The notes under the pieces: model-generated
What the model saw: only the letters and a program-made list of their open reading frames with translations
Told to the model about the DNA's origin: nothing
Databases searched by the model: none
In this document: positions 1 to 9,665 of the stretch, one piece after another
Numbering within the stretch: position 1 is the stretch's first letter
How the letters are laid out: every line of letters begins with the position of its first letter
NCBI GenBank assembly: GCA_900466605.1
Contig: UBMU01000008.1
Coordinates: forward strand, 186,001-250,000
Direction: 5' to 3'
DNA from: Hyphomicrobiales bacterium
GTDB lineage: Bacteria; Pseudomonadota; Alphaproteobacteria; Rhizobiales; Rhizobiaceae
Length of the DNA stretch: 64,000 bases
Translations under genes and position numbers: made by a program

Positions 1-42
1 GGCCATGGCGACCACACTCGCCAGCATCATATGAATACCCAT
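1..42 (-). CDS. possible 5' end of a minus-strand gene (partial)
   Basis: The first 42 bases, read on the minus strand, open with ATG at 42 and continue in frame to the window edge; the residues are hydrophobic (Met-Met-Leu-Ala-Ser-Val-Val-Ala-Met-Ala after a short lead) and could begin a signal peptide or membrane segment. A G-rich run precedes the ATG. Only 14 codons are visible, so no family can be named and the call could be chance. It would lie about 100 bp downstream of the ugp operon on the same strand. Confidence 0.25.
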   Translation of the reverse strand, partial: MGIHMMLASVVAMA

Positions 43-143
43 AAGCAACCCCCGCTGCTACACATCCTTGTCTTGTAACGGAGAGTCGTAAAGGCACAGT
101 ACAGTGGGTAAGTACAATTTGAACGATTGATAGGCCCGCGGCG

Positions 144-1241
144 TCAGGCGATTTCCGTTTTCATCACAGCGGCCTGCTGGACAGCCGTTTCGCCAATGCG
201 CTTTCCGGTCTCGTGGCTGAAGAAATGCAGCCTTTCGGCAGCCACGATCAACCGCAGTTCTGGCTTCAATTCAACTTCCGGAGAAAGAACTGCCGTCAGT
301 GATTGATCGCCGAGATTTCCGTGCACGAGACGCTGGGAGCCGAGCTCTTCCACATAGTCTACCGCAACCGTCATGGCGTGTTCACCGGGGCCGGCAAGGC
401 GCAAATCCTCGGCGCGAATGCCAACGGTGACAGGCCCTGACGTGGGTGCACGACCTGCAAGGTCGATCATGCTTGGCCCCAAAGCAAGCTTGTCGCCATG
501 CAGCTCGCCCTTCAAGAGGTTCATGGCCGGAGAGCCGATGAAGCTCGCGACGAAGGTGGAGGCCGGACGATGGTAGACTTCGAGCGGCGTGCCAATCTGC
601 TCGATCTGGCCACCACTGAGGACGACGAGGCGGTCGGCCAGCGTCATGGCTTCCAGCTGGTCGTGAGTGACGTAGAGCGAGGTGGTGCCGAGGCGGCGCT
701 GCAGGCGCTTGATCTCGCCGCGCATGGAGACGCGCAGCTTGGCATCGAGGTTCGACAGCGGTTCGTCGAACAGGAAGGCCGCCGGCTTCCGGACGATGGC
801 GCGGCCCATGGCGACGCGCTGGCGCTGACCGCCAGACAGGGCGCGCGGCTTGCGGTCGAGATAGGGCTCGAGCTGCAGCATGCGGGCAGCTTCGGCGACG
901 CGGGCGTCGATCTCGGACTTCGGCGTCTTCCGGTTCTTCAGGCCGTATTCCAGGTTCTCGCGTACCGACATATGCGGATAAAGCGCGTAGTTCTGGAACA
1001 CCATGGCGATATCGCGGTCGGCGGGATCGACGCGGTTGACCACGCGGTCGCCGATGCTGACCGTGCCGTCGGAGATCTCCTCGAGCCCCGCCACCATACG
1101 CAGCAGGGTGGACTTGCCGCAGCCGGACGGGCCGACGAGGACGATGAACTCACCGTCGGCGATCGAGATATCGACGCCGTTCACGGCGCGGACGCCGCCA
1201 TGATAATCCTTGCAGACCTTCGAGATTTCGATCCGTGCCAT
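144..1241 (-). CDS. ugpC: UgpC-type glycerol-3-phosphate ABC transporter ATPase
   Basis: ATP-hydrolysing subunit (365 aa) of a carbohydrate-type ABC importer, expected to energise uptake of sn-glycerol-3-phosphate at the inner membrane. Walker A (GPSGCGKST) lies at residues 37-45, followed by a Q-loop ([10 protein letters not shown]), the signature LSGGQRQR, Walker B ending [14 protein letters not shown], and a C-terminal TOBE-like region with VGIRAEDL, the MalK/UgpC layout. The ATG at 1241 is preferred over an ATG 16 codons upstream because AAGGAAG precedes it and the protein then begins MARIEIS, as family members do. It is last in the minus-strand order ugpB-ugpA-ugpE-ugpC, 11 bp after ugpE. 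The substrate is inferred from the whole operon and its Pho-box-like site; other CUT1-family sugars are possible. Confidence 0.85.
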   Translation of the reverse strand: MARIEISKVCKDYHGGVRAVNGVDISIADGEFIVLVGPSGCGKSTLLRMVAGLEEISDGTVSIGDRVVNRVDPADRDIAMVFQNYALYPHMSVRENLEYGLKNRKTPKSEIDARVAEAARMLQLEPYLDRKPRALSGGQRQRVAMGRAIVRKPAAFLFDEPLSNLDAKLRVSMRGEIKRLQRRLGTTSLYVTHDQLEAMTLADRLVVLSGGQIEQIGTPLEVYHRPASTFVASFIGSPAMNLLKGELHGDKLALGPSMIDLAGRAPTSGPVTVGIRAEDLRLAGPGEHAMTVAVDYVEELGSQRLVHGNLGDQSLTAVLSPEVELKPELRLIVAAERLHFFSHETGKRIGETAVQQAAVMKTEIA

Positions 1242-1252
1242 GTTTTTCTTCC

Positions 1253-2095
1253 TTACTTGTCGCTCTCGGTGAGGCCCTTGATAAACCATCTCTGGAAAAT
1301 CACGACGATCAGCACCGGCGGCAGCATGGCCAGCACGGCGAGTGCAAAGGCTTCGTTGTAATCGGGAATTTGCGAACCGACCCAGACCTGCAGGATCGAC
1401 TTGATGCCGCGCATGAGCGTGAAGAAGCTCTCGTCGGTGGTCATCAGCATCGGCCAGAGATACTGGTTCCAGCCATAGACGAACATGATGATGAAGATCG
1501 CCGCCATCATGGTGCGCGACAGCGGGATCAGGATATCGACGAAGAACTTGAACGGCCCGGCCCCATCGATGCGGGCTGCTTCCAGCAGTTCCTCGGGAAC
1601 GGACTTGAAGAACTGGCGGAAATAGAAGGTGCCGGTCGCCGATGCGAGCAGCGGCACGATCAGGCCGGTATAGGAGTTCAGAAGCCCAAGTTTGCTCATT
1701 ACCTCGTAGGACGGCATGATGCGCACTTCGAGCGGCAGGAGCAGCGTCGTGAAGATGATCCAGAAGGCAAGCGTCGCGAAGCGGAAGCGGAAATAGACGA
1801 TCGCGTAGGCCGCCATCATCGACAGCACGATCTTGCCGACGGCAAAGCCGATGCCGAGGATGAGCGAGTTCAGCACCATGTTCAAGCCGGTGACCTGACC
1901 GGTAAAGCCGCCTTTCTGGGTCAGGACCTTCTCGTAAGTGCCGACGAAATTGTCGCCGGGAACGAGCATCAGGCCGTTGCGGTGGATCTCTGCCGCCTCG
2001 TGGGTCGACGTCATGAAGGCAACGATCACGGGAAGGATCAAGAACAGCGAACCGAGGATCAGGATCAGGTGGTCGAGAGGCTTTGTCTTGTACAT
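1253..2095 (-). CDS. ugpE: UgpE-type glycerol-3-phosphate ABC permease
   Basis: Inner-membrane permease of 280 aa, the usual UgpE/MalG-group size. It starts [27 protein letters not shown], giving an N-terminal membrane segment, with several further hydrophobic segments. The cytoplasmic EAA loop that contacts the ATPase is intact ([20 protein letters not shown]). The C-terminus [12 protein letters not shown] is typical for the group. It sits 13 bp after ugpA and 11 bp before ugpC, so the three are almost certainly co-transcribed. It should pair with UgpA to form the channel. Confidence 0.87.
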   Translation of the reverse strand: MYKTKPLDHLILILGSLFLILPVIVAFMTSTHEAAEIHRNGLMLVPGDNFVGTYEKVLTQKGGFTGQVTGLNMVLNSLILGIGFAVGKIVLSMMAAYAIVYFRFRFATLAFWIIFTTLLLPLEVRIMPSYEVMSKLGLLNSYTGLIVPLLASATGTFYFRQFFKSVPEELLEAARIDGAGPFKFFVDILIPLSRTMMAAIFIIMFVYGWNQYLWPMLMTTDESFFTLMRGIKSILQVWVGSQIPDYNEAFALAVLAMLPPVLIVVIFQRWFIKGLTESDK

Positions 2096-2108
2096 TGGTC
2101 TTCCCCGA

Positions 2109-3086
2109 TCACGTGTAGTGGATGCGCTTCTCGATGAAGCGGAACTGGATGATGGTCAGGACGAAGACGACGATCATCAGGATGACCGACTGCGCCGACG
2201 AGCTGCCGATGTCATTGCCGCGGAAGCCGTCCATGTAGACCTTGTAGACAAGGGTGATCGGATTGTTGGCCGGCTTGTCCTTCACCATCACGTCGATGAC
2301 GCCGAAGGTGTCGAACAAGGCATAGGTGATATTGATGATCAGCAGGAAGAAGGCAGTCGGCGCCAGCAGCGGCAGCGTCACCGTCCAGAACCGGCGGAAG
2401 CCGGAGCGGCAGTCGATGGTGGCTGCTTCGCGCACGGAGACCGGTACACCTTGAAGACCCGACAGGAAGAAGATGAAATTGTAGGGGATCTGCTTCCAGA
2501 CCGCGACGACGATCAAGGCAAAGGCGGTGTCGTAGTAATCGAGACCGACCTGCATGTTCCAGCCGAACCAAGCGGCAAGCTTGACGAAGGGGCCGATATG
2601 CAGATCGAAGAACATCATGCCGATCAGGCCTGCGACTGGCGGGGCGATCGCGTAGACGGAGATAAGCAGCGTCTTGTAGGCGGAACTGCCGCGGATGACC
2701 GCATCGGCCTTCACCGCCAGCAGCAGGCCGAGCGCGAGCGAAAAGAAGGTCACCAGGCCAGTGAAGACGACCGTGAACTTGGCGATGCTCTGATATTCGG
2801 GGCTGAAGATCGCGTCCGTATAGTTGGCCAGGCCCACAAAGCTCGCGCCGAAGCCGAAGGGGTCCTCGATATAGAAGGAGGACTGCACGGCCTGCACGGA
2901 CGGCCAATAGAAGAAAACGAAGATCACCGCGAGCTGCGGCGCCAGAAACAGATAGGGGATGAGCGACGGCGAGAACTGGACACGCTTGGCGCTTGCCGGC
3001 TCGGCAGCGGCTGCCGGTTTCCTGGCGCCTGCAGTAAAGCCCGGAATGAACCGGCCGAAGCGGGGTTGAGAAGATGTATAGGCCAC
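2109..3086 (-). CDS. ugpA: UgpA-type glycerol-3-phosphate ABC permease
   Basis: Second inner-membrane permease (325 aa) of the ugp system. A basic Ala/Pro-rich N-terminus of about 40 residues precedes the first membrane segment (LFLAPQLAVIFVFFYWP), with about six segments in all. The EAA loop reads EAATIDCRSGFRRFWTVTLP: the glycine that normally follows the aspartate is cysteine here, whereas UgpE keeps it. The gene follows ugpB after an 81-bp gap that contains an 11-bp-stem hairpin, which fits the common pattern of higher expression of the binding protein than of the permeases. Confidence 0.86.
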   Translation of the reverse strand: MAYTSSQPRFGRFIPGFTAGARKPAAAAEPASAKRVQFSPSLIPYLFLAPQLAVIFVFFYWPSVQAVQSSFYIEDPFGFGASFVGLANYTDAIFSPEYQSIAKFTVVFTGLVTFFSLALGLLLAVKADAVIRGSSAYKTLLISVYAIAPPVAGLIGMMFFDLHIGPFVKLAAWFGWNMQVGLDYYDTAFALIVVAVWKQIPYNFIFFLSGLQGVPVSVREAATIDCRSGFRRFWTVTLPLLAPTAFFLLIINITYALFDTFGVIDVMVKDKPANNPITLVYKVYMDGFRGNDIGSSSAQSVILMIVVFVLTIIQFRFIEKRIHYT

Positions 3087-3108
3087 GCGCGGTCCTCTAT
3101 CGCTGATA

Positions 3109-3136
3109 GGACCTCCCTTCCGGAGAAGGGAGGTCC
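3109..3136 (-). terminator. intercistronic hairpin between ugpB and ugpA
   Basis: An inverted repeat GGACCTCCCTT / AAGGGAGGTCC (11 bp, no mismatch) with the six-base loop CCGGAG lies just after the ugpB stop. No T-tract follows on the minus strand, so a stabilising or partially terminating structure is more likely than a full terminator. The upstream-side bases GGACC can also pair with GGTCC at 3091-3095, giving an overlapping weaker alternative fold. Confidence 0.55.
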
Positions 3137-3167
3137 ATGTTGACTGTCATGGTCGACGTGGCTTGGA

Positions 3168-4466
3168 TCAGCCGGCAGTCTTCGCGAAGCGGGCGAGAAG
3201 TTCGTTGCCTTCCTTCTCGATGGTGTCGAACGCGTCCTTGACGGTGGTTTCACCAGCGAAGATGCGGTTGTATTCGCGCTCCATGATCGAGCGGATCTGC
3301 GGGTAGAAGCCGAGGCGGTAGCCCTTCGACCATTCGCCGCCTTCCAGCTTCAGCTGCTTGATACCGACTTCGGCGACAGGCTCCTTCTCGTAGTAGCCTT
3401 CCTTCTTGGCGAGATCGTAGGCTGCTTCGGTGATGGCGACGTAACCGGTTGCCTGGTGGTAGAACTTCTGGATCTCAGGCGAGGTCAGGAACTGGAAGAA
3501 GTCGGCAACGCACTTGTTCTCGGCTTCCGGCTTGCCAGCCATCGCGAAGAGGGCAGCACCACCGATGAAGGTGTTCTTGCCGGCGCCGCTGATCGAGTTC
3601 CAGTAAGGCAGGAAGGTTGCCGAGAAGGGCATGGTTGCGGTCTTCTTCAGGCCGCCGAAGGAGCCCGAGGAACCGATCCAGAGAGCGACCTTGCCTTCTT
3701 CGAAGGGCTTCTGGTTGTCGTTCCAGCCGGCGCCGTAATAGGCGAAGTAGCCTTCATCCTTCCAGGCCTTCAGCTTTTCGAACATCATGATGAGGTTCGG
3801 GTCGGTGACCTTCAGCTTGGTGTCGACGATGCTGTCGTAGCCGTTGTTGTTGGTCGCGAACTGGATGTTGTTGCGCGAGAAGAAGTTCTCGGTGAACTCC
3901 CAGGTCAGCTGCGTCTGGACGAGCGGGATGTAGCCGGCTTCCTTGAGCTTCGGCGCGATCGCCTCGAACTCTTCCCAGGTCTTCGGGGCTTCGACGCCAG
4001 CCTTCTTCAGGGCTTCCGAATTGGTGTACATGATCGGAGCGGAAGAGTTGAACGGCATGCCGACGAACTTGCCGTCAGCCGCAGCGTAGAGATAGCGAAC
4101 GCCCGGAATGAAGGCGTTACGGTCGAACTTGTAGCCGGCGTTGTTGATCAGGTCTTCAGCCGGAATGACAGCGCCCTTGGCGTTGATGATCGTGGCTGCA
4201 CCCGCATCGAAAACCTGCAGGATGTTCGGCTGTTCGCCCGAACGGAAGGCGGCGATACCGGCTGCGAGCGCTTCTTCGTACGATCCCTTGGAAACCGGCG
4301 TGATGGCGCAGCTTGTCTGCGATGCGTTGAACTTCTGCGATACTTCGTTGATGACTTCGCCGTTGCGGCCGCCCATGCCGTGCCACCAAGTGATATTGGT
4401 CGCGGCAAAAGACGACGAGGCCGAGAAGCTCACGGCCACGGCCGCCATCGTAAATTTCTTGAACAT
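3168..4466 (-). CDS. ugpB: UgpB-type periplasmic glycerol-3-phosphate-binding protein
   Basis: Periplasmic solute-binding protein (432 aa) that would deliver substrate to UgpAE. The ATG at 4466 gives a typical Sec signal peptide (MFKKFTMAAVAVSFSASSSFA) followed by the mature start ATNITWWHGMGG, the WWH pattern seen in UgpB proteins. An in-frame start 40 codons upstream would bury the signal peptide and is rejected. The body has family-1 extracellular binding protein features, including VGMPFNSSAPIMYTN and FIGGAALFAMAG. First gene of the operon, with a Pho-box-like repeat about 80 bp upstream. E. coli ugp is a known Pho regulon member; the same role here is inference. Confidence 0.87.
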   Translation of the reverse strand: MFKKFTMAAVAVSFSASSSFAATNITWWHGMGGRNGEVINEVSQKFNASQTSCAITPVSKGSYEEALAAGIAAFRSGEQPNILQVFDAGAATIINAKGAVIPAEDLINNAGYKFDRNAFIPGVRYLYAAADGKFVGMPFNSSAPIMYTNSEALKKAGVEAPKTWEEFEAIAPKLKEAGYIPLVQTQLTWEFTENFFSRNNIQFATNNNGYDSIVDTKLKVTDPNLIMMFEKLKAWKDEGYFAYYGAGWNDNQKPFEEGKVALWIGSSGSFGGLKKTATMPFSATFLPYWNSISGAGKNTFIGGAALFAMAGKPEAENKCVADFFQFLTSPEIQKFYHQATGYVAITEAAYDLAKKEGYYEKEPVAEVGIKQLKLEGGEWSKGYRLGFYPQIRSIMEREYNRIFAGETTVKDAFDTIEKEGNELLARFAKTAG

Positions 4467-4542
4467 GGCTAATCCCTCTCCACCCGTTATTGGGCGCGAG
4501 GAGTGCAATAGAGGCCTTCTGTGACGGCCCCTTGATGCTTTT

Positions 4543-4560
4543 ATGACATGAATGTCACAG
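4543..4560 (-). promoter_or_regulatory. Pho-box-like direct repeat upstream of ugpB
   Basis: On the minus strand the sequence reads CTGTGAC-ATTC-ATGTCAT. These are two 7-base units separated by 4 bases, the geometry of a PhoB box whose unit is CTGTCAT; the second unit matches 6 of 7 and the first 4 to 5 of 7. It lies about 77 bp upstream of the ugpB ATG, on the proper strand for activation. Confidence 0.55.
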
Positions 4561-4592
4561 CGGCACATTTCTGCACGCGATTGCAAACAGGT

Positions 4593-4953
4593 TCAAAACG
4601 CATTCGGAAAATGACGCGGCAACCGCCCGGGCATGACGGCGACGATGTCGTAACGGAGCGAAAGCAAAGCGTAGTCTCGCTGACGCGACAACCACAGGTC
4701 GCTCGCCGCCCTGATGCGATTTTGTGCCGTATGCGACACGGCCTCGATGGCGAGCATTTCTTCGCGCCTTGCCTTCACTTCAACGAACACTGCGAGGTTG
4801 CGCTTGCGTGCAATGATGTCGATCTCGCCCAGGCTGGTGCGGTATCGCAAGGCGACGATGCGATAGCCTTTGAGCATCAGGAAGACAGCAGCCAGATATT
4901 CGGAAACGTATCCCCGACGAAGCGCCCTGCGGCGATTTCTGGCGGCGCTCTTG

Positions 4954-4961
<8 letters not shown>
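4593..4961 (-). CDS. yraN: YraN family (UPF0102) putative nuclease-fold protein
   Basis: A 122-residue protein of the YraN/UPF0102 family, whose fold resembles Holliday-junction resolvases; its cellular role is not established. The hallmark run is visible: RRGYVSEYLAAVFLMLKGYRIVALRYRT, then GEIDIIARKRNLAVFVEVKAR, carrying the E...D...ExK metal-site pattern of this superfamily. It overlaps the 3' end of rsmI by 8 bp on the same strand. The rsmI-yraN pair is a common bacterial arrangement, which supports both calls. Confidence 0.88.
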
Positions 4962-5871
<910 letters not shown>

Positions 5872-5911
5872 GATAGTTCCACTTTCTTTGGCTTCGCGCC
5901 TTTATGGGCGA

Positions 5912-5933
5912 GGCCTTGCAGTTCGGCAAGGCC
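5912..5933. other. small hairpin between divergent rsmI and dnaN
   Basis: GGCCTTGC and GCAAGGCC form a perfect 8-bp stem around the loop AGTTCG in the 252-bp divergent spacer. It has no adjoining T-tract and no recognisable operator match. I see no clear promoter elsewhere in this spacer. Confidence 0.35.
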
Positions 5934-6123
5934 GCTGCAATTTCTGTGAGCTTTGCGCGGGAAAACGGCAATTGCGTTGAGGCTTCCGTTTGCGCCTCTT
6001 GCAATCGGCCGCAAAGTTCTGCCATTTTGCCTGTCCACTCTCCGGTCCCTTTTGGGCAAAAGCATTCCTTGCGGCGCACAGCATCCGCGCCCAAGCAGTA
6101 ACGGTCGAAAGCGGTAGCATCCC

Positions 6124-7242
6124 ATGCGTATTACTATTGAGCGGTCCAACCTTTTGAAGTCGCTGAACCACGTGCATCGCGTGGTCGAACGCCGGAACAC
6201 AATCCCGATCCTGTCCAACATCCTGCTGCGCGCCGAGGGCCAGAACCTCGACATGAAAGCGACCGACCTCGATCTCGAAGTGACCGAAGCGACACCCGCC
6301 AACGTCGAACAGGCAGGCGCAACGACGGTTCCTGCGCATCTTCTTTACGACATTGTACGCAAGCTGCCGGACGGCTCTGAAGTCCTGCTGGCAACCAGCA
6401 CCGATGGCGGCTCGATGACGGTCCAGTCCGGCCGCTCGAAATTCTCGCTGCAGTGCCTGCCGGAATCCGATTTCCCGGATCTCACCGCCGGCACGTTCAG
6501 CCACACCTTCAAGCTGAAGGCGACCGACCTCAAGATGCTGATCGATCGCACGCAGTTCGCGATCTCGACCGAGGAAACCCGCTATTACCTCAACGGCATT
6601 TTCTTCCACACCATCGAGAGCAAGGGCGACCTGAAGCTGCGCGCCGTCGCAACCGACGGCCACCGCCTCGCTCGCGCCGACGTGGATGCGCCGTCCGGCT
6701 CGGAAGGCATGCCGGGCATCATCATCCCGCGCAAGACCGTGGGCGAACTGCAGAAGCTCGTCGATGTGCCTGATGCGATGGTCACCGTGGAAGTGTCCGA
6801 TGCCAAGATTCGCCTCAGCATCGGCCCGATCGTCATGACCTCGAAGCTGATCGACGGCACCTTCCCGGATTATCAGCGTGTCATCCCGACCAACAACGAC
6901 AAGGAAATGCGCGTCGACTGCACGACCTTCGCGCAGGCCGTCGACCGCGTCTCGACGATCTCCTCGGAGCGCGGCCGCGCCGTCAAGCTCGCCCTCTCCG
7001 ACGGCCAATTGCTGCTCACCGTCAACAATCCGGATTCAGGCAGCGCGACGGAAGAAGTCGCGGTAGGCTACGACATGGACGCGATGGAAATCGGCTTTAA
7101 CGCCAAGTACCTGCTTGATATCACGGCTCAGCTTTCGGGGGATGCCGCGATCTTCCTGCTCGCGGACGCAGGCTCGCCGACGCTCATTCGCGACACGGCC
7201 GGCGACGACGCCCTCTACGTATTGATGCCGATGCGCGTCTAG
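6124..7242 (+). CDS. dnaN: DNA polymerase III beta subunit (sliding clamp)
   Basis: Ring-forming processivity clamp of the replicative polymerase. Full family length (372 aa) with the three clamp repeats. Diagnostic stretches are MRITIERSNLLKSLNHVHRVVERRNTIPILSN at the N-terminus, LLATDGHRLA-type sequence (RAVATDGHRLARADVD) in the middle, and the C-terminal YVLMPMRV, close to the usual family ending MPMRL. It stands alone here, not next to dnaA or recF, which is usual in Rhizobiales. The ATG at 6124 is the family start. Confidence 0.96.
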   Translation: MRITIERSNLLKSLNHVHRVVERRNTIPILSNILLRAEGQNLDMKATDLDLEVTEATPANVEQAGATTVPAHLLYDIVRKLPDGSEVLLATSTDGGSMTVQSGRSKFSLQCLPESDFPDLTAGTFSHTFKLKATDLKMLIDRTQFAISTEETRYYLNGIFFHTIESKGDLKLRAVATDGHRLARADVDAPSGSEGMPGIIIPRKTVGELQKLVDVPDAMVTVEVSDAKIRLSIGPIVMTSKLIDGTFPDYQRVIPTNNDKEMRVDCTTFAQAVDRVSTISSERGRAVKLALSDGQLLLTVNNPDSGSATEEVAVGYDMDAMEIGFNAKYLLDITAQLSGDAAIFLLADAGSPTLIRDTAGDDALYVLMPMRV

Positions 7243-7359
7243 GCGCGCGTCGCATTTGCCGTGCAAACTTTGCCAATTGCGACGTCAGGCCTTGTTTTTC
7301 ACTTGGACTGACTGCAATTAGAGAACCGGGCTGTTTTGTTGCATATCTAGGAGGACGGA

Positions 7360-7953
7360 ATGGCGTTGCGCCTGAAGGAACGGCTGGGCAAGAAGTTTGA
7401 CGAAGAGATCCGCTTCTTCAAGGGAATGATGCAGGGGCCGAAGACGGTTGGCTCCATTGTCCCCACGTCTTCCATTACTGCACGAAAGATGGCGAGCGTC
7501 ATCAACCTGCACTCCGGCCTGCCTGTCCTCGAGCTTGGACCGGGCACCGGAGCGATCACCAAGGCGATCCTTGGGCGCGGCGTAAAGCCGGAGAATCTGG
7601 TCGCTGTTGAATATTCGACCGATTTCTACGAGCATCTGGTGCGGCTCTATCCGGGCGTCAACTTCATCAACGGCGACGCGTTCAATCTCGACAAGACGCT
7701 CGGCGACATGAAGGATCAGAAGTTCGATTCCGTCGTTTCTGCCGTCCCGCTTCTGAATTTTCCGATGCAGGCACGCATCGCGCTTCTCGAAAGCCTGCTC
7801 GACCGTCTGCCAGCAGGCCGCCCCGTCGTCCAGATTTCCTACGGTCCTGTGTCGCCGATCATTGCGCGGCCGGATCGCTACCACATCCAGCACTACGACT
7901 TCATTGTCCGCAACATTCCACCGGCACAGCTCTGGATCTATCGGCGCGGCTGA
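7360..7953 (+). CDS. pmtA: phosphatidylethanolamine N-methyltransferase, Sinorhizobium type
   Basis: SAM-dependent enzyme that methylates phosphatidylethanolamine toward phosphatidylcholine at the cytoplasmic face of the membrane. The 197-aa protein carries the SAM motif VLELGPGTGAITKAIL from residue 56 and the family opening KFDEEIRFFKGMMQGPKTVGSIVPTS; it is soluble-looking, unlike eukaryotic or Rhodobacter-type versions. AGGAGG lies directly upstream of the ATG. The next gene starts three bases after its stop, so the histidine phosphatase is probably co-translated. Confidence 0.9.
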   Translation: MALRLKERLGKKFDEEIRFFKGMMQGPKTVGSIVPTSSITARKMASVINLHSGLPVLELGPGTGAITKAILGRGVKPENLVAVEYSTDFYEHLVRLYPGVNFINGDAFNLDKTLGDMKDQKFDSVVSAVPLLNFPMQARIALLESLLDRLPAGRPVVQISYGPVSPIIARPDRYHIQHYDFIVRNIPPAQLWIYRRG

Positions 7954-7956
7954 ACC

Positions 7957-8544
7957 TTGTTCGGCCTCTACATCACCCATCCACAGGTTGAGATCGATCC
8001 GGCCGTTCCCGTACCGAAGTGGGGACTGTCAGAGCTTGGCGCGGCTCGCGCCCGTGAGGCGGCCGAAAGCAGCTGGGTAAACCAGCTGCGGCGTTTCGTT
8101 TCCAGCGACGAGACGAAAGCGATCGAGACCGCGCAGATCCTTGCTGCTACGGCCGGTGTGACCGTGGAGATCGTCCACGGCATGCACGAGAACGACCGCT
8201 CGGCGACCGGCTTCCTGCCGCCGCCTGAGTTCGAGAAGGCGGCTGACTGGTTCTTTGCACATCCCGAAGAGAGCTTCAAAGGTTGGGAGCGAGCGATCGA
8301 CGCGCAACGGCGCATCGTTTCCGCCGTCACCGACGTCCTCGCGTCGCATGACCCTGCCTCGCCCATTGCTTTCGTCGGCCATGGCGGGGTCGGCACGTTG
8401 CTGAAGTGCCACCTGCAGGGCTGCTCGATCCGACGCGACCGCGACCAGCCCGGAGGGGGCGGCAATCTCTATTGTTTCAGCCTTGCAGATCGGCGCCTAT
8501 CGTGCGACTGGACGCCTATCGAAGACTGGCAGGGATGGATGTGA
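7957..8544 (+). CDS. histidine phosphatase superfamily protein with Thr-His-Pro in place of Arg-His-Gly
   Basis: A 195-aa member of the phosphoglycerate-mutase-like superfamily. The start must be the TTG at 7957 or later, because the pmtA stop is in the same frame three bases before it. The N-terminal catalytic signature is unusual: [12 protein letters not shown] stands where RHG(E/Q) is expected, keeping the nucleophilic His but not the flanking Arg and Gly. The second-half [13 protein letters not shown] retains the other active-site His. Other recognisable parts are the [15 protein letters not shown] segment and LHEND-like MHENDRS. Substrate unknown. It lies between pmtA and pyrF, with pyrF starting 2 bp after its stop. 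Confidence 0.8.
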   Translation: MFGLYITHPQVEIDPAVPVPKWGLSELGAARAREAAESSWVNQLRRFVSSDETKAIETAQILAATAGVTVEIVHGMHENDRSATGFLPPPEFEKAADWFFAHPEESFKGWERAIDAQRRIVSAVTDVLASHDPASPIAFVGHGGVGTLLKCHLQGCSIRRDRDQPGGGGNLYCFSLADRRLSCDWTPIEDWQGWM

Positions 8545-8545
8545 G

Positions 8546-9241
8546 ATGGATGCGCGCGAACGCCTGATCGTCGGGCTGGATGTTCCAACGCTTGGCGAAG
8601 CCGAAAGGATCGTCGACACGCTTGGCGATGACGTCGTTTTCTACAAGATCGGCTACCAACTGGCCTTCGCCGGCGGCCTGGAATTTGCGCGTGACCTCGC
8701 CAAGAGCGGCAAGAAAATCTTCCTCGACATGAAGCTGCTCGACATCGACAACACTGTGGCCTCAGGTGTCGAGAACATCGTCAAGATGGGCATGTCGATG
8801 CTGACGCTGCATGCTTATCCGAAGGCAATGAAGGCCGCGGTCGAGGCCGCGAAGGGCTCCGATCTCTGTCTCCTCGGCGTCACCGTGCTGACATCGATGG
8901 ACGAGCAGGACCTGATCGCGGCCGGCTACGAGTACGATCCGCATACGCTCGTGCTGCGGCGCGCCGAACAGGCCCATCTCGCCGGCATGGGCGGCATCGT
9001 CTGCTCCGCCGAGGAATCAGCAGCGGTGCGCAAGATCATCGGGCCCGACATGGCGCTCGTCACCCCAGGCATTCGCCCTGCCGGTGCCGACAGGGGCGAC
9101 CAGAAGCGTGTGATGACGCCGGCCGACGCACTGAAAGCCGGCTCCAGCCATCTCGTCGTTGCCCGCCCGATCGTCAAGGCAGCCGATCCCCGGGAAGCTG
9201 CCCGCGCAATCCTCGCCGAAATGTCGGCTGCCCTACAATAA
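8546..9241 (+). CDS. pyrF: orotidine 5'-phosphate decarboxylase
   Basis: Last step of de novo UMP synthesis, decarboxylating OMP in the cytoplasm. 231 aa, as for bacterial group I PyrF. The catalytic Lys-Asp network is visible in [13 protein letters not shown], with [13 protein letters not shown] at the N-terminus, VTPGIRP in the phosphate-binding part and [14 protein letters not shown] near the end. The ATG at 8546 immediately follows the preceding stop; an upstream frame opening is inside that gene and is rejected. Confidence 0.95.
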   Translation: MDARERLIVGLDVPTLGEAERIVDTLGDDVVFYKIGYQLAFAGGLEFARDLAKSGKKIFLDMKLLDIDNTVASGVENIVKMGMSMLTLHAYPKAMKAAVEAAKGSDLCLLGVTVLTSMDEQDLIAAGYEYDPHTLVLRRAEQAHLAGMGGIVCSAEESAAVRKIIGPDMALVTPGIRPAGADRGDQKRVMTPADALKAGSSHLVVARPIVKAADPREAARAILAEMSAALQ

Positions 9242-9265
9242 TCAAGCATGCCAGGGAGCACTAAG

Positions 9266-9553
9266 ATGGCAAAAGCATATTGGATCGCACGCGTCGATGT
9301 TCGCGACCTCGAGCGCTACAAAGACTACGTTGCAGCAGGAAAGCTTGCCTTCGACAAGTACGGCGCCAACTTCCTTGCCCGCGGCGGCGCAATCACCGAG
9401 CTCGAAGGCAAGTCCCGTGCGCGCAACGTCGTCATCGAATTTCCGTCGATGCAGCACGCCGTCGATTGCTACAATTCGCCGGAATACCAGATCGCCGCGA
9501 AAATCCGCCAGGAAATCGCCGACGCCGAGATGGTTGTCGTTGAAGGCATCTGA
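9266..9553 (+). CDS. DUF1330 family protein
   Basis: A 95-residue small protein of the DUF1330 family (dimeric alpha-beta barrel fold). It reads MAKAYWIARVDVRDLERYKDYVAAG, then GGAITELEGKSRARNVVIEFPSMQHAV and YNSPEYQIAAKIR, the typical family blocks. The ATG at 9266 is chosen over one six codons earlier because AGGGAG sits at the right distance. Biochemical role unknown. It is 24 bp after pyrF and likely the last gene of that run. Confidence 0.88.
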   Translation: MAKAYWIARVDVRDLERYKDYVAAGKLAFDKYGANFLARGGAITELEGKSRARNVVIEFPSMQHAVDCYNSPEYQIAAKIRQEIADAEMVVVEGI

Positions 9554-9665
9554 GACGAGTTCTAAGCGGTGAGAACTGCGGCGCGATGGCCCTTTTCGTT
9601 GCGCCGCGATTGGTCTAAGACGAAGCCAGATCGATCACACAACTGAGCCTTTCGAGGAGCCTGCC

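Noticed and set aside
5902..7008. Minus-strand frame opposite dnaN
   Set aside because: Shadow of dnaN; no domain recognisable.
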